64,000 nucleotides of DNA, taken from NCBI GenBank assembly GCA_010093485.1, contig MU001510.1, positions 575,709-639,708 of the forward strand. The letters run 5' to 3'. This document shows positions 21,589 to 33,007 of this stretch, in pieces (position 1 is the stretch's first letter; each line of letters starts with the position of its first letter). Under the pieces are notes generated by a model. It was not told the origin of the DNA, made no database searches, and worked only from the letters and a program-made list of their open reading frames with translations. The DNA comes from Karstenula rhodostoma CBS 690.94. Lineage: Eukaryota; Ascomycota; Dothideomycetes; Pleosporales; Didymosphaeriaceae. Made by a program: the position numbers and the translations under genes.

Positions 21589-24500
21589 CTACAACTCATC
21601 CTTAACGCGCTTCATCGCTTCCGCCGCGACGCTGCTGGCGCTGCTAGCTACAGCCGCCTCATTTGTGACTGCCGCAGCGTAGATCTCGCTGATGCGGGAG
21701 TTCGCCGCTTCGACGGCAGCAGCGAGACGGGCGCTGGCGCTCTCCACGGCGCCCTGCTCCGGTCCGTAAACAGCTTCGCTGGCTGCCGCTGCAGCGTTGG
21801 CAGCCTTTTCACTTGCCACGGATGCGACGGAGCTGTACACGCTTGCTGCTGCGGCCGCGCCGTTGGAGGCGGAGGCCGCGTATCCTGTAGCTGTAGGGGT
21901 GCCGAAGATGGCATCGCTGATAGCTGCTTGAGCACTGGACGCCACGGCTGCGAAGTCGTGAGATGCTTCGGCAGTGCCGTAGATGGCTATACTAGCCTTT
22001 GACTGCACGGAGGCGTAGGCGCTGGCGACCGATTCGCTGGCTTGCTCGACAGTACCCTTCTGGGTGCCGTAGACAGCCACAGAGGCACTCTCGACAGCCG
22101 CATTGAGCCGGTCGTTGGCGTTGCTGATAATGGTCTCAATGGCCGGCGGAGGCACAAAGACAGACTCAACGACCGAGGAGGCAGAAGCGTAAGCCTCTGC
22201 GGCAAATTCAGAGGCTGCTTCAAAGCTCTCGCCCGCATAGGAAGTGACAGCTTCGTAGTTCTCGGATGCGATGGAGTTGACGGAGGAGACAGCAGCCGGA
22301 AGACCCGTGTTGTATGCAGAAGAAAAGCGAGCCATGACGCTCTCTGTGAAGTCAGGCTCCTTGCCGACAACAAGCTCAGAAATCAACGCTTGAACGGCGG
22401 CGGCCTGTTCGGCAGCCTGAGCAGTTGCTTGCGCAGCGTATTCTCCAGCTTGAGAGTAGACGGATGCAGCCCAGGGCGTTGGCGCACCGTACACTTGGTT
22501 GCTAGCCTTGGCGATCAGAGCGTCCCAATTTTGGCTCGCTTGAGACGCGACAGACTCGGTCCAGACAGTCTCAGAGCCAATGACGCCTGAGCTGACTTGC
22601 GAGGCAAGTGACGCGGCTGCGTCCTGGGCTTTCGCTGCAGCGGATTGTGCAGAGTCGGACACGCCCGATGCGTATGACTGTGCAGAACCAGCAACTGAAG
22701 CTGCTGAATCGGAAGCAACCGAGGCAAGCGATTCAAACGTGCCTTGTTCCGCGCCGTAGACAGCAGTAGAAGCAGCCCCTAGGAACTCGGAGTATCGCGC
22801 GTGGGCCAAACCGATAGCTTCGTAATACTGGCGACGTGCACCGTCGAGGACAGGCGACCCAGTTGGTTGGGAGGAGAACTGCGCAGTTGCTTGGCTCAAA
22901 CCTTCCGACAACCTCGATGATGCAATGGACGATACTGACTCAAAGTAGCCTTGGGTCGGGCCAGCTGCATAGTTCTTCACTGACTCCGTGTATTGAAGAG
23001 CAGCGTCCATACGTTCGCTAGCAGCTGCTAGAGAGTCCGAGTACGCCTTTTCGATCATAGCAAGCATGGTCTCATGAGCAGGTTGTGTGGTGCCAGACAC
23101 CAATACAGAGAACTGGGACTTGGCGTTCTCGAACTGCACATTAGCGATGCTGACGGCCTCGTTGTAGCGCGAGCTGGCGTGCGTGCGAACGGTTTGAATG
23201 ACTGCAGTAGGTGTGGGCGTGCCGTAGATGGCGTACGAAGCTCTAGTATGTTATTAGTGACGTTCTCAATTGTAGGAAGGCATGTACTTACGCAGTGACA
23301 GCTGAGGCAAACTTGTCCGATGCGACGCTGGTAGCGCTGTCGAGAGGGGCTTGTTCGGTGCCGTACAAAACGCTCGAAGCGGCAGCAAGAGCTTTGACAT
23401 ACTGTTCGCTTGCAAGTGAGGTAACGGACTCAGCGGTACCCTGGGTCTTTGTAGCACCAAGGAGAGCCTGGCTCACGGCGCGGCTGAGGTCCGATGCCCG
23501 GTCTCCAGCGCCTGCGACCATACCCTGAATCTTTTCGGAGTAGGTTCCCTCCTCATCATCGTCAATAACGTCATCAAACACGATTTCTCTCGCTTCTGCA
23601 AATACTTGGGCATTGACTCCACCCCAAACCTTCTTAGGCGCTTCCGAAGCCGCTGAAGCTGCCGCTTCCGCACTCTTTTTGGCGGCCTTGGTCGCACTTT
23701 GGATGCTCTCTGCTGCATTGGAGACTTGGGACTCCACGGCCGACCCTAGGCTCTCAGTGGCGGGTGTCTCAGAGCCAATCACAACCTCAGAAACCTTGGA
23801 CGCAGCATCGGACACTGATTGCTTAGCAGCGGATGCAATGCTCTCTGCGGCGGGAGTCTCTGAGCCCACAATTTTCTCGGAAAGTTGCGAGGAGGCACTT
23901 GAGGCCGACGTCTTTGCTGCAGCTGCAACACTTTCAGTGGCGGGGGTCTCTGAGCCAACGATCTTCTCAGAAAGTTGGGATGAGGCGCTGGAGGCGGATG
24001 ACTTGACCGCAGATGCGATGCTCTCGCTGGCTGGTGTCTCGGAACCAAGGATTGCTTCCGAAGCCTGCGATGAAGCCTCTTGGGCGTTGCCGAGAACCTG
24101 TTGGGCAGCGTTGTAAGCCTTGACTGGTACTATCTTATCCGAGAAATCATCAGATAGGTCGCCGGCCCAGATCTTCCACTTGGATACATCCTTGAGACGA
24201 ACTAGCTCGTTGACCATTGTCGATGCTATCGTCATGGCCTTGTCTTCGAGCTTCGCCGCCTCTTCGTGCGCAGCCTTCAGGCCATCGTGTTTCGAGCCAA
24301 CGGCCTCAACTTCTTCCTGCCATTCGTTGAGAGTATCCCTGAGCTTATGGTAGTTCTGCCAGTCTTTGTACTCGACCCCGTCGAGCCATGCCCAGCGCAT
24401 GCCAACCTCCTGAAGACCTAAGCCGTGTATCTTTTCGAGCACTTCAACTGTGCTTCCGACGGCGGCGCGGACGAGGTTATCGGTCTCTTGATCAAATGTT

Positions 24501-26131
24501 ACTTTCCAGTTTCTGACTGCTTGCGACTTCTCTTTAACAGCCAGGCCGAGCTCGCGCATTTTGGTGATGCATTTGTCATGAGCTTTCTCCAGCTGCGCTT
24601 CTGTCGCATCTTCGGGTAGGGATTTGATGGTCTGCTTGGTGAACCTCTTCAGCGAAGAAACAGTTGACTCGGCAGTCTCTTCAAGCTGCACAATTAAGGC
24701 GGCGCCATGTCCGTGGACACCGTTATCGATCTGTCGCTTGGTGATCTCGGCGACGCGTGTGTCCAAGTCATCGGCACCCTTGTCGGCGGCAGTTGCAAAC
24801 TTGGTCTGCCACTCGCGAAGGTCCTGGTTCAGCTTCTCCCTGAGCTCTGCACCAGTGAGCTGAGGCTGCTTTGGCTGCGTAGGCGTTTTGGTCTCGACCT
24901 CAGCAGGTGTTGCACTTGACTCGGCACCAAAAAAGTCATCAAACACACCCCAGCCAGACTTTGTGGATTCGGTGGCGGAGCTGACGACCGAGGAAACAGA
25001 GGAAGCGATAGTAGCAGTGGAAGTGATAGCATCTGTCTCTGGCAGCGCGGTCCTAGAGGAGGGGATCAGTATGGCATTGAAAGACCAAGAATATTGATTG
25101 CACTTACGACGACTCAACGGCCTCCAGGACCGACTCAATCTTCTGCTGGTCCTTGTACCTTCCCAATCTTTCCCGGATACGAACCAACTGAGGCTCGACA
25201 TTGTCGCCATAGAGGACTCGCACGTGTGGCCAGAGCGTGCGGGAGACAAACTTCCAGGTTGCATCACGTCCTGACTGAACAGCAGGGAAGATGATGCGCA
25301 CTGTGGCATGATGACCTTGGGCATAGGCCTGACGACCATACGGTAACAGTGCTTCGTACGTCGGGAGGATGCTCAAGTGGTATATCTCGACCAGACTTGC
25401 TTTCGCCTGCTCAACATATGGGTCGAGGGCATCCGAAGCCGTCTTCACGTGAGGGCCTAAGTGGTGTTCGTACTGAGCATATGCCTTGTTTTGAACTTGT
25501 TGGATCTGGGGACGCGCGGTCCTTGCCCATTCGGCTTCGGCATACTTCTGGGCCTGCTCCACGCGATGGGCGCCGTAGGTAGCGTATTGGTTCTTTGTAA
25601 ACGTAGAGACAGGAGCATAAACGCGCTGGTCAAAGGTATCCACGTACGGCTGCACCTTTTCGACCTGAGGTGCAAGGTAGGTCTGATAGTAGGGGTCTAG
25701 GTAGGGTGCGGCGTAAGAGCGGGCGTGGAGATAGGGCTTGCAGGCTTTCGGTGACGAGTCGGATAGTTGGGTAAACGACGAGGGGCATCTAAAGGCAAGC
25801 GTGATGATGAGATACCACGACAGCAGCCTGCGAGCCGTCAGCATGATGCCATTTTGCCAGATCCAGCGGCGGTCTCTCGGCCTCGTAGGAAAGCTCGTTA
25901 CAGGCAAAAACAATCCGAACGTGTTCTCGGTAGAGCGACGTACCTTGCCACGATATTTGTGAAGCTGCGCGTCCAGCCTGTCCTCTGCTTCCTGCGCGCA
26001 TTTGCTTGTTTGGATTTGTCGGCATGGCCGTTCAGGTGGCCGTTGAGGTGGCCGTTCAGGTGGCCATTCGCCTTGCCGTTGGGGACGGCTTTGCTGGGCT
26101 TCTTCGCCCGGCCATTGGATTGGCCAGCCAT
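21589..26131 (-). CDS. Large Ala/Ser-rich repeat protein with N-terminal anchor and C-terminal KDEL
   Basis: Four exons, 26131-25944, 25827-25108, 25052-23292 and 23242-21589, give 1,440 residues; introns are 116, 55 and 49 bp. The first exon ends FTNIVA and the second begins LLSWYLIITLAFRCP, so splicing creates one hydrophobic segment near residues 64-76. Then comes a Tyr/Pro-rich region with repeated units such as APYLDPYYQTYLAPQVEKVQPY and a YEALLPYGRQAYAQGHH block. A central helical region (KAHDKCITKMRELGL, DWQNYHKLRDTL) precedes more than 700 residues of degenerate Ala/Ser repeats. Three to four units of about 35 residues centre on GSETPATES; later units centre on YG(T/A)xQGxxES. The protein ends MKRVKDEL, an ER-retrieval-type tail. 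Similar fungal proteins are often auto-labelled 'transcription factor hoxa13', but no homeodomain is visible. The repeats resemble amphipathic lipid-surface helices; function is unknown. An NGHL repeat lies near the N-terminus. Confidence 0.82.
26024..26072. repeat. 12-bp coding repeat (NGHL units)
   Basis: About four copies of a GGTGGCCGTTCA-like unit, which on the minus strand encode repeated Asn-Gly-His-Leu in the N-terminal part of the KDEL protein. Confidence 0.8.
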
Positions 26132-27088
26132 GGCTGCGTGTGGAGTGTGTGCGTAGGTCCGCGGCGGTCGGGGTTCGCGTGTGGGCGGTGTGAAGTGACA
26201 CGCGGGGTGGACAAGCCTCTGGGAGGAATGTAAGTATGCTGGCGATGCACAAGCGCTCGTGGGCGATGGACGTACAGAGATCTGGCTGCCTTTGGGGGTG
26301 TGTGGGTGGAGGGAGTCAACAAATGTGAGAGATAGTGGGCAGCCGGACTAGGATGCAAGCTCCAGGCACACGGGCGCAACAGGGATGATGTCAGAGCAGC
26401 GGAAAGCACGTGCCGAGCGCATGCAGAATCCAGAATGCAGACGGGGGCCTTGATCAGGGCTGGGGGCGCGATCACACAGTCAATCTTCGATGGAGAAGTC
26501 CAATGCTGGGGACGGGTGCATGGGCACGAACTGCGTCTCTGCTGGGTGTGCGCTCTTTGTTTGGCACGGTGCGTGCTGCTGCCGTCGTGACGCCGTGATT
26601 GCTCTCCCGGTAGACATGGCTTGTACGTTGAGAATCTGCATCTAGCTACCGTGCATGCTGCGGACCCGAGCGGCGTAGTTACTGGCTGCCATGGCCATGT
26701 CCGTACAGAGAGTACAGTGTATACATGGACATCGCAATAACGAGCGCCTGGGGGCAACCCCAGAACTAAGCAAGCGAGAGCCCAAGACCCGCTCCGGCGG
26801 CAGTGGCAGTGGCTCACTTCCGCGCTCGGCCATCATCCAAGTGACCAAAACAGCCCGCCGACGTTCCTCCAGCGCCTGCCATTCACGACTTCGCACCTAC
26901 GCCCTCTGCTCGCACCTCGGCGTCTCTGTGGCAACGTAAACCATTTCTACCACTCCTCCGCGACCCCGCCCCCGTCGCTACACGCCCTCCGATGTGCTCA
27001 TAGCCCCCCGCTGCGGCACACCGCGCCTGTATATACGCAACCACGTACACACCCGCAACCCCACGGCCCTCGCTGTCTCCGCTGAGAC
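26132..27088. other. Divergent promoter region between the KDEL protein gene and doa10
   Basis: Just under 1 kb between two start codons facing apart; both flanking products are tied to the ER (one by its KDEL tail, one by family). No coding content was recognised despite open frames on the minus strand, which are Pro/Arg/His-rich shadows. Confidence 0.5.
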
Positions 27089-30000
27089 ATGGCTTCCGCA
27101 GGCGCCTCCGGTCTCAACCCCGCTCCAGAAGCCCCGCCCGCGACCGACGTGCTGCCACCCAGCCAGCCGCAAGACAAGGACGATGTCGACACTTGTCGCA
27201 TATGTCGCGGCGAGAGCACGCCCGATGAGCCGCTGTTCTACCCGTGCAAGTGCAGCGGCAGCATCAAATACGTGCACCAGGAGTGTCTCATGGAGTGGTT
27301 GTCCCACTCGCAGAAGAAATACTGCGAGCTGTGCAAGACGTCGTTCCGCTTCACCAAGCTGTACCACCCCGGCATGCCCAACACCATACCCACCTCCGTC
27401 TTCCTCCGCCGCGCCGCCGTCCACATCCTCAAGCTGTTCATGACGTGGTGTCGCGCCGTGCTGGTCGCCTCCGTCTGGCTGATTCTGCTGCCCGGGTGCG
27501 TGCGCGTCGTCTGGCGGAGTCTCTTCTGGGTTGGCGACGGAGGATGGAACCGCGACGACTACATGGAGCTGCGCACCCTGGTCAACGGGACCTCCGCGCC
27601 TCCCGTCTACGACCTGGATGCGCTCCACGCTTCCCACAAAGCTGCCCAAGCCGCAAACAAAACCCTGGAGATGCCGCTTCCGAGCCTGCTGTTGCCATTC
27701 TCGCAGACGCGTAACATGAGTGCCGGCGAACCCACCACCGTCTGGACCTTCGCCAAACGCTTCCTATGGGGCTTCGTGACTCCGCTGCACACCCTGGCAC
27801 CTCCGCCCGCCTTGAACAGGACCGAGCTGAACACCACGGCAGACCACCTGGGTCCGCGGAACCCATCGCTACTTTCCGACGTTTCCTTGTTCAATCCGTT
27901 CCCTTCACAAGCAGCGAACGAATTCTTGGTCGACGTGCTCGAAGGCCAGATCATAACGCTCGCTGTTGTAGTTGCATTCATTTTGATATTCCTCATTCGC
28001 GAATGGGTTGTACAGCAGCAGCCTGTCATCAACATGGTGATGCTGAACGGCAATGCAGCCGCTGCAGCTGACCAAGCGCCGCAACAGCAGGAGGACGAAG
28101 GAGAAGAGGAAGCTGTCGCCGGAGAGGAACATGATCACGAGCACGAGGCTGACGATCTGGAAGATGGAACGGACGCAGAAGAAGATGAAGAGCCCATATC
28201 ACCTATGCGGCCAACAATTAGGGGACCAAGCTTTGAATGCAGGGAGAAGCTAGAGAGCGAACTCCCAGAGGGCCGAGCTGTACTGGAAACTTGGCATGAA
28301 ACGGGCGAACCTCCGGAAGACATGATCATACAAGCTTTCAAAGACGGATCCTTTGATCTGACCGAGGACTGGGCTTACTTCCTCGACGAGCTGCCTGGCA
28401 CCATCCGAGAGAAACTTGATGTAGAGGAACGACGCCGGCAGGAAGAATCGCGTGTTGCTCGAGGGCGGGCTCTCCCTGAGCGCTCGAGCAGTCTTGCGTA
28501 CAGCACACACGAGACGCCGTCGGCGGCACGCTCGGGATCCGCATCGCCGTCGAAGAGACCACCTCTACCAGCTAGAGGTCGCTCCTCTCTAGCTACCGAC
28601 GTCAAACGGCGCTTGGAAGAAGACGGTTCCTGGTCGTTTACCAATGTACTGGAGCCGGGAGAGGACAACGCGCAGAAGTCTGCTGCTACAATACCCAACT
28701 CGTGGGATGACGAAGTGGCGGACTCAGTGCCAGTTGACCAAGAACAAGGCAGCGACCATAGCAGCGAAAGCTGGCAACAGGTTCCCGATATTGTGGTGGA
28801 CGGTAGCGACCAGGAGTCATCACAGGACAAAGGCAAGAACAAGGCTGTTGACCATGACCCTATCCCTCCCACCGTTGCAAGGTCAGGGCCTTCAGTATCT
28901 ACACAAGACAATGCAGCTGGGCCTTCCGGAATTGGCGACGAGGCGTCAAACTTGTCTACGTGCGGTTCGGACTCTTACAGAGACACTCTGGACACCGACG
29001 CCGAAGACTCTGCTGCTGACGTAGCACCGGAATTGCCGCAGGAAGAGCACCACGAGACGGATGTTGAGCAAGAGCGTGAACCAGAGCCCGCTCCCGTTGT
29101 TGATGCGCAGCCACCTCGACGGCTTTTGCAGCGTGTCTTGGATTGGATGTTCGAAGGCGTCGCGCCCGGCGTGCAAGCAGCAGAGGACGGTGCCGATGAT
29201 GCGCGCGTTGTACGCAACATAGCCGACGAGGCGCCGTTTGTGCCTTTCGCTGGAAACGAGCCGCGTGAAGTAGCCGACCAGCCGATCCAAGATCCTGAAG
29301 TTGCAGCGGCAGCTGCCCAAGCTGGTATCGATGTAAACGACCAAGACGCTATTGATGACGCCGAAGACTTGGAGGGTATCCTGGAACTCATTGGCATGCA
29401 AGGCCCCCTTACCGGTCTGTTCCAGAATGCCATGTTCAGCGCTGTTCTGATCTCTGCGACTCTCGCCTGCGCCGTCTGGCTTCCGTATCTGTGGGGGAAG
29501 GTAGTCATTCTGTTCATGGGCAGTCCGGTTGCGCTCTTCATCAAGCTCCCGTTGCATATCGTAGCGACCTTAGCAGACCTCCTCGTCGACAGCTTTGTTT
29601 TTCTAGCTGCCGGCATCGTATCCGGACTTTTGGAAGTGTTCTGGTTAAGCGTCCGTTTGATCAGTCAGGGTACTATGGAACGCCCCTTTGAACTCGCTTT
29701 CAAACAGTCCAAGACGATTTCAAACAACGCAGCAAGTCGCCTTTGGAACTTGGTCGAGGTATCCCCTCTGTTCCCGCCACCGACTTACTTCCGTCTATCG
29801 ATTTATTGTCATGAAGCCCTGCGGACAATTCAAAACGCCACGTCGTCGACGATGAAGCAGACGAGTAACATGGTGACCGCATTCTTGGAAGATGCCGCAG
29901 GCAGCTCCTCTTCCTCATTCATTGTGACGACCGCTCAACTACTTGCTGAAACCATAAAAGTGGCATGCATGACGACGTACGGCAAGGTCGCCTCACTTGC

Positions 30001-31951
30001 ATCATGGCTACTGGCTACGAAATCGTACAAGATCACATTCGACCTCGATTTCGGCCGTGACATCAGCCCAGTTTCTGTAGCTGATGCACACTGGACGGCA
30101 TCTGATCGCTTGATTGCGGTCCTCGCTGGCTATGCCTTCTTCGCATTGGCTGGTGCTGTCTATCTCAAGCGGGGCGGCTTCTTCAGTACTTCGAATCAGG
30201 GGATGAAAATCGAGCGGATCATAACCGAGATTCTCCTTCAAGCCGGTGGTGTACTGAAAGTCATCTTGATCATATCCATCGAGATGCTAGTCTTTCCCCT
30301 GTACTGCGGCCTTCTCCTCGACATGGCACTGCTACCCCTCTTCAAGGACGCAAACCTCTATACGCGCTGGCAATTCACGCGCGAGAGTCCTTGGACGTCA
30401 GGGTTTGTACATTGGTTTATTGGCACGTGCTACATGTTCCATTTTGCCCTGTTTGTCTCAATGTGTCGCAAGATTATGCGCCGCGGCGTGCTCTACTTCA
30501 TCCGCGACCCTGATGACCCGCAATTCCACCCCGTGCGAGATGTGCTCGAGCGTAGTGTCACCACGCAGCTTAGAAAGATTGCTTTCAGTGCTTTAGTGTA
30601 CGGAGCACTGGTCATCGTCTGCCTCGGTGGTGTGGTATGGAGTCTCAATCAACTTACCACCGGCGTTCTCCCTATTCAGTGGGTCTCCCATGCGCCGTCG
30701 CTGGAGCTTCCCCTTGACCTCCTCTTCTACAACTTCCTCACTCCCGTCATCATAAAGCTGTACAAACCGAGCGATGCACTACAAGCGATTTCGGGATGGT
30801 GGTTCAAGCTCTGCGCGCGCTTCCTCCGCCTCTCCAACTTCCTCTTCGGCGAGAAAGCCACAAACCAGGAGGGCCGCACGATCAAGGGCGAATTCGTTTT
30901 CGAAGGTCGCTACGTCCGGGCCCCTGCCTCAGACCAGGCCCGCATTCCCAAAGGCGACCCTGTCTTCGTCGACGTCGACGAACACAATGTGCGCAAAGAC
31001 GGCCTCCAGGACGCCAGCGGCGTCCACAACTCTAACCTCGTCACCAAAGTCTACATCCCGCCGTGGTTCCGCCTCCGCATCGGCATCTTCGTCTTCACCA
31101 TCTGGATCTTCGCCGCTGTGGCCGGAGTCAGTGCAACAATCATACCACTCCTCTTCGGCCGCTACCTCTTTTCCCTGCTTCTCCCCGCGACCGTCGAAAT
31201 GAACGACATTCATTCCTTCTCCCTCGGTTTCTACACGCTTGGATCCCTCGCCTATACCCTCTTCCATCTCCACGCCTTCATTACCGGCATCGACCGCCCT
31301 GCCGCCAGCGCGCTCGCCACCCTCGCCGCAACCGCATCCCGCGCCGCCTTCCGCGCCCTCCGCTTCGCCTACGTCTGGAGCGCCCTCATCCTCCTCATCC
31401 CCTTTCTCTTCGCCATCCTAATCGAGTTCTACGGCCTCATCCCCCTGCACGCGTATCTCGGCCCCGCGGACCCGCACGTCGTGCACCTCATCCAGGACTG
31501 GACGCTCGGCTTCCTGTACGCGCGGCTGGTCGCGCGCCTTGCGTTTGCGGACCGCGCGAGCAGGCCCGCCCGCGCGTTCGCGGCGGTCGTGCGAGATGGG
31601 TATCTCGACCCTAACGCGCGCATTGCGACGCGCTGCTTCGTGCTACCTGCGCTTGCGCTATTCGCCGTGTCGATCGTCGTCCCGTCTGGCGTGGCGCTCA
31701 CACTGAATCACACCGCGCTGATCGGCGCGGAGCCGCAGACGAGGAAGATGGTGTGGCGGTTTGTGTTTCCGTGCCTTGGGCTTGCGGTGGGGGCTGTGTG
31801 GGCGGGTAAGGAAGGGCTGGGCGTTGTGCGGCGGTGGAGGGGTGTTGTGCGCGACGAGGTGTATCTCATTGGGGAGCGGCTGCATAATTTTGGGGAGCGG
31901 AGGAGGGTGCATGTCCCGCTCGAGGGGCAGGGGCTGCTGGGTGGGAACTAG
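27089..31951 (+). CDS. doa10: Doa10/Ssm4-type ER membrane E3 ubiquitin ligase
   Basis: A single exon of 1,620 residues. The N-terminal RING-CH (RINGv) finger is complete: C36-x2-C39, C53-x-C55, H63-x2-C66, C79-x2-C82, within DTCRICRG, YPCKCSGSIKYVHQECLMEWL and KYCELC. It is followed by many hydrophobic segments (two near residues 130-150 and 290-310, the rest after about residue 780), matching the roughly fourteen spans of the family. The C-terminus has EVYLIGERLHNFGERR, the conserved C-terminal element of Doa10/TEB4. Between the second span and the main membrane part lies an acidic, Ser-rich, probably disordered region of about 450 residues. In yeast, Doa10 works with Ubc6 and Ubc7 to degrade misfolded and short-lived membrane, cytosolic and nuclear proteins (ERAD-C). 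The large acidic insert is the main departure from the yeast layout. Confidence 0.95.
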   Translation: MASAGASGLNPAPEAPPATDVLPPSQPQDKDDVDTCRICRGESTPDEPLFYPCKCSGSIKYVHQECLMEWLSHSQKKYCELCKTSFRFTKLYHPGMPNTIPTSVFLRRAAVHILKLFMTWCRAVLVASVWLILLPGCVRVVWRSLFWVGDGGWNRDDYMELRTLVNGTSAPPVYDLDALHASHKAAQAANKTLEMPLPSLLLPFSQTRNMSAGEPTTVWTFAKRFLWGFVTPLHTLAPPPALNRTELNTTADHLGPRNPSLLSDVSLFNPFPSQAANEFLVDVLEGQIITLAVVVAFILIFLIREWVVQQQPVINMVMLNGNAAAAADQAPQQQEDEGEEEAVAGEEHDHEHEADDLEDGTDAEEDEEPISPMRPTIRGPSFECREKLESELPEGRAVLETWHETGEPPEDMIIQAFKDGSFDLTEDWAYFLDELPGTIREKLDVEERRRQEESRVARGRALPERSSSLAYSTHETPSAARSGSASPSKRPPLPARGRSSLATDVKRRLEEDGSWSFTNVLEPGEDNAQKSAATIPNSWDDEVADSVPVDQEQGSDHSSESWQQVPDIVVDGSDQESSQDKGKNKAVDHDPIPPTVARSGPSVSTQDNAAGPSGIGDEASNLSTCGSDSYRDTLDTDAEDSAADVAPELPQEEHHETDVEQEREPEPAPVVDAQPPRRLLQRVLDWMFEGVAPGVQAAEDGADDARVVRNIADEAPFVPFAGNEPREVADQPIQDPEVAAAAAQAGIDVNDQDAIDDAEDLEGILELIGMQGPLTGLFQNAMFSAVLISATLACAVWLPYLWGKVVILFMGSPVALFIKLPLHIVATLADLLVDSFVFLAAGIVSGLLEVFWLSVRLISQGTMERPFELAFKQSKTISNNAASRLWNLVEVSPLFPPPTYFRLSIYCHEALRTIQNATSSTMKQTSNMVTAFLEDAAGSSSSSFIVTTAQLLAETIKVACMTTYGKVASLASWLLATKSYKITFDLDFGRDISPVSVADAHWTASDRLIAVLAGYAFFALAGAVYLKRGGFFSTSNQGMKIERIITEILLQAGGVLKVILIISIEMLVFPLYCGLLLDMALLPLFKDANLYTRWQFTRESPWTSGFVHWFIGTCYMFHFALFVSMCRKIMRRGVLYFIRDPDDPQFHPVRDVLERSVTTQLRKIAFSALVYGALVIVCLGGVVWSLNQLTTGVLPIQWVSHAPSLELPLDLLFYNFLTPVIIKLYKPSDALQAISGWWFKLCARFLRLSNFLFGEKATNQEGRTIKGEFVFEGRYVRAPASDQARIPKGDPVFVDVDEHNVRKDGLQDASGVHNSNLVTKVYIPPWFRLRIGIFVFTIWIFAAVAGVSATIIPLLFGRYLFSLLLPATVEMNDIHSFSLGFYTLGSLAYTLFHLHAFITGIDRPAASALATLAATASRAAFRALRFAYVWSALILLIPFLFAILIEFYGLIPLHAYLGPADPHVVHLIQDWTLGFLYARLVARLAFADRASRPARAFAAVVRDGYLDPNARIATRCFVLPALALFAVSIVVPSGVALTLNHTALIGAEPQTRKMVWRFVFPCLGLAVGAVWAGKEGLGVVRRWRGVVRDEVYLIGERLHNFGERRRVHVPLEGQGLLGGN

Positions 31952-32446
31952 GAGTTCGAGGCATTGGGTGGGAACTGGGAGTTTGATTAATGCACATGCG
32001 TTGATGATGGTGGGTTGGGGGTTTTGGGTAGGGGGTTTGTTCTTGTAGATTGTTGCGGTGGACTAGGTCAGTTGGGGGCGATTACGGTCTTGTAATGATT
32101 GATTGAATGGTGCTTGGATAGCTGGCTGAATGAAGACTGGCTGTCTGTTCTATTCTATGGGGTATATCGTCGTCGCTGGTCCTGCGGGTTTGCTACTACT
32201 ACTACTACCCAAAGGTATCTCGTCTTTCCACTGCCACCCGAGTCCACGTGCTCTTTACAGCCGTGGATGCTCATGTTTTCATCGTGCGGGCAAAAATCCC
32301 CAGCGTCTTATGCCTCGTCCCCTTCGCGCCAAATAGGTGTCATCTCGTATAGTTACGTTTCCGCTGGACACTTCCCCAAGCGCTGCGCCCCTCACCCCGC
32401 ATCTAAATCAATCCCATCACAGACATCTACGCTCTGCCTCCTCCCC
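31952..32446. other. Convergent intergenic region
   Basis: 3' flanks of doa10 (+) and the TRAPP subunit gene (-). No gene recognised; a short (CTA)n tract lies near 32192-32211. Confidence 0.5.
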
Positions 32447-33007
32447 TCACAGATACTTCTTCGCCGCGGCCGCCACCCTCGCCCGAAAGACAGGACTCTT
32501 GACGACATCGCCATTCCCCGCATGAAAAAAAGGATTCATAACCGTCTTAACCCAACTCTCATAGACATCAACAAAAAAGTTCTTAACCGCCTCCTCGGTA
32601 GCCGGCGCATCAGGCCTATAGACACCACCCCCACCGCCCACGCCCAGCCGCCCGCCCGCCAAACTACCCCTCTGCCCGCCGAGCCCCCCGCCCTGCCCGA
32701 GGACCTCATCCCGCGGCCGCGTCAGCAGCAGAAAGCGCACGTTAGCGCCGGTGATCCAGCACGAGACGTAGTTGTTTGCGTACTTGTCGATGTGCTTGAG
32801 GTACATGGGGGCGGAGCCGGCGGTGGAGGAGGGGCCCCATTGGACTTCTTCGAGGATGTCGAGGGCCGAGTGCAGGATGAAGGGGGCGAGGTGGCGGTCG
32901 GTCGGGGAGAAGTGGGCGATGCCGTCGCCCGAGGAGCGGGAGGTGCCGAATTCGTGTGTGAAGAGGGGGGTGTCGGTTGGTGAGAAGATGGTGAAGTAGT
33001 AGGACAT
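32447..33007 (-). CDS. trs20: TRAPP complex subunit 2 (sedlin/Trs20)
   Basis: A single exon of 186 residues. The longin-like sedlin fold is recognisable: MSYYFTIFSPTDTPLFTHEF at the start, then FILHSALDILEEVQW, MYLKHIDKYANNYVSCWITG, FLLLTRP, and the C-terminal EAVKNFFVDVYESWVKTVMNPF with the conserved VMNPF. TRAPPC2/Trs20 is a core subunit of the TRAPP complexes that act as Rab/Ypt1 exchange factors in ER-Golgi traffic and autophagy. The odd feature is a Gly-rich insertion of about 35 residues (GGGLGGQRG ... VGGGGGV) between FLLLTRP and the last helix, so the protein is longer than the roughly 140-175 residues typical elsewhere. The start is fixed by the conserved N-terminus. Confidence 0.92.
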   Translation of the reverse strand: MSYYFTIFSPTDTPLFTHEFGTSRSSGDGIAHFSPTDRHLAPFILHSALDILEEVQWGPSSTAGSAPMYLKHIDKYANNYVSCWITGANVRFLLLTRPRDEVLGQGGGLGGQRGSLAGGRLGVGGGGGVYRPDAPATEEAVKNFFVDVYESWVKTVMNPFFHAGNGDVVKSPVFRARVAAAAKKYL

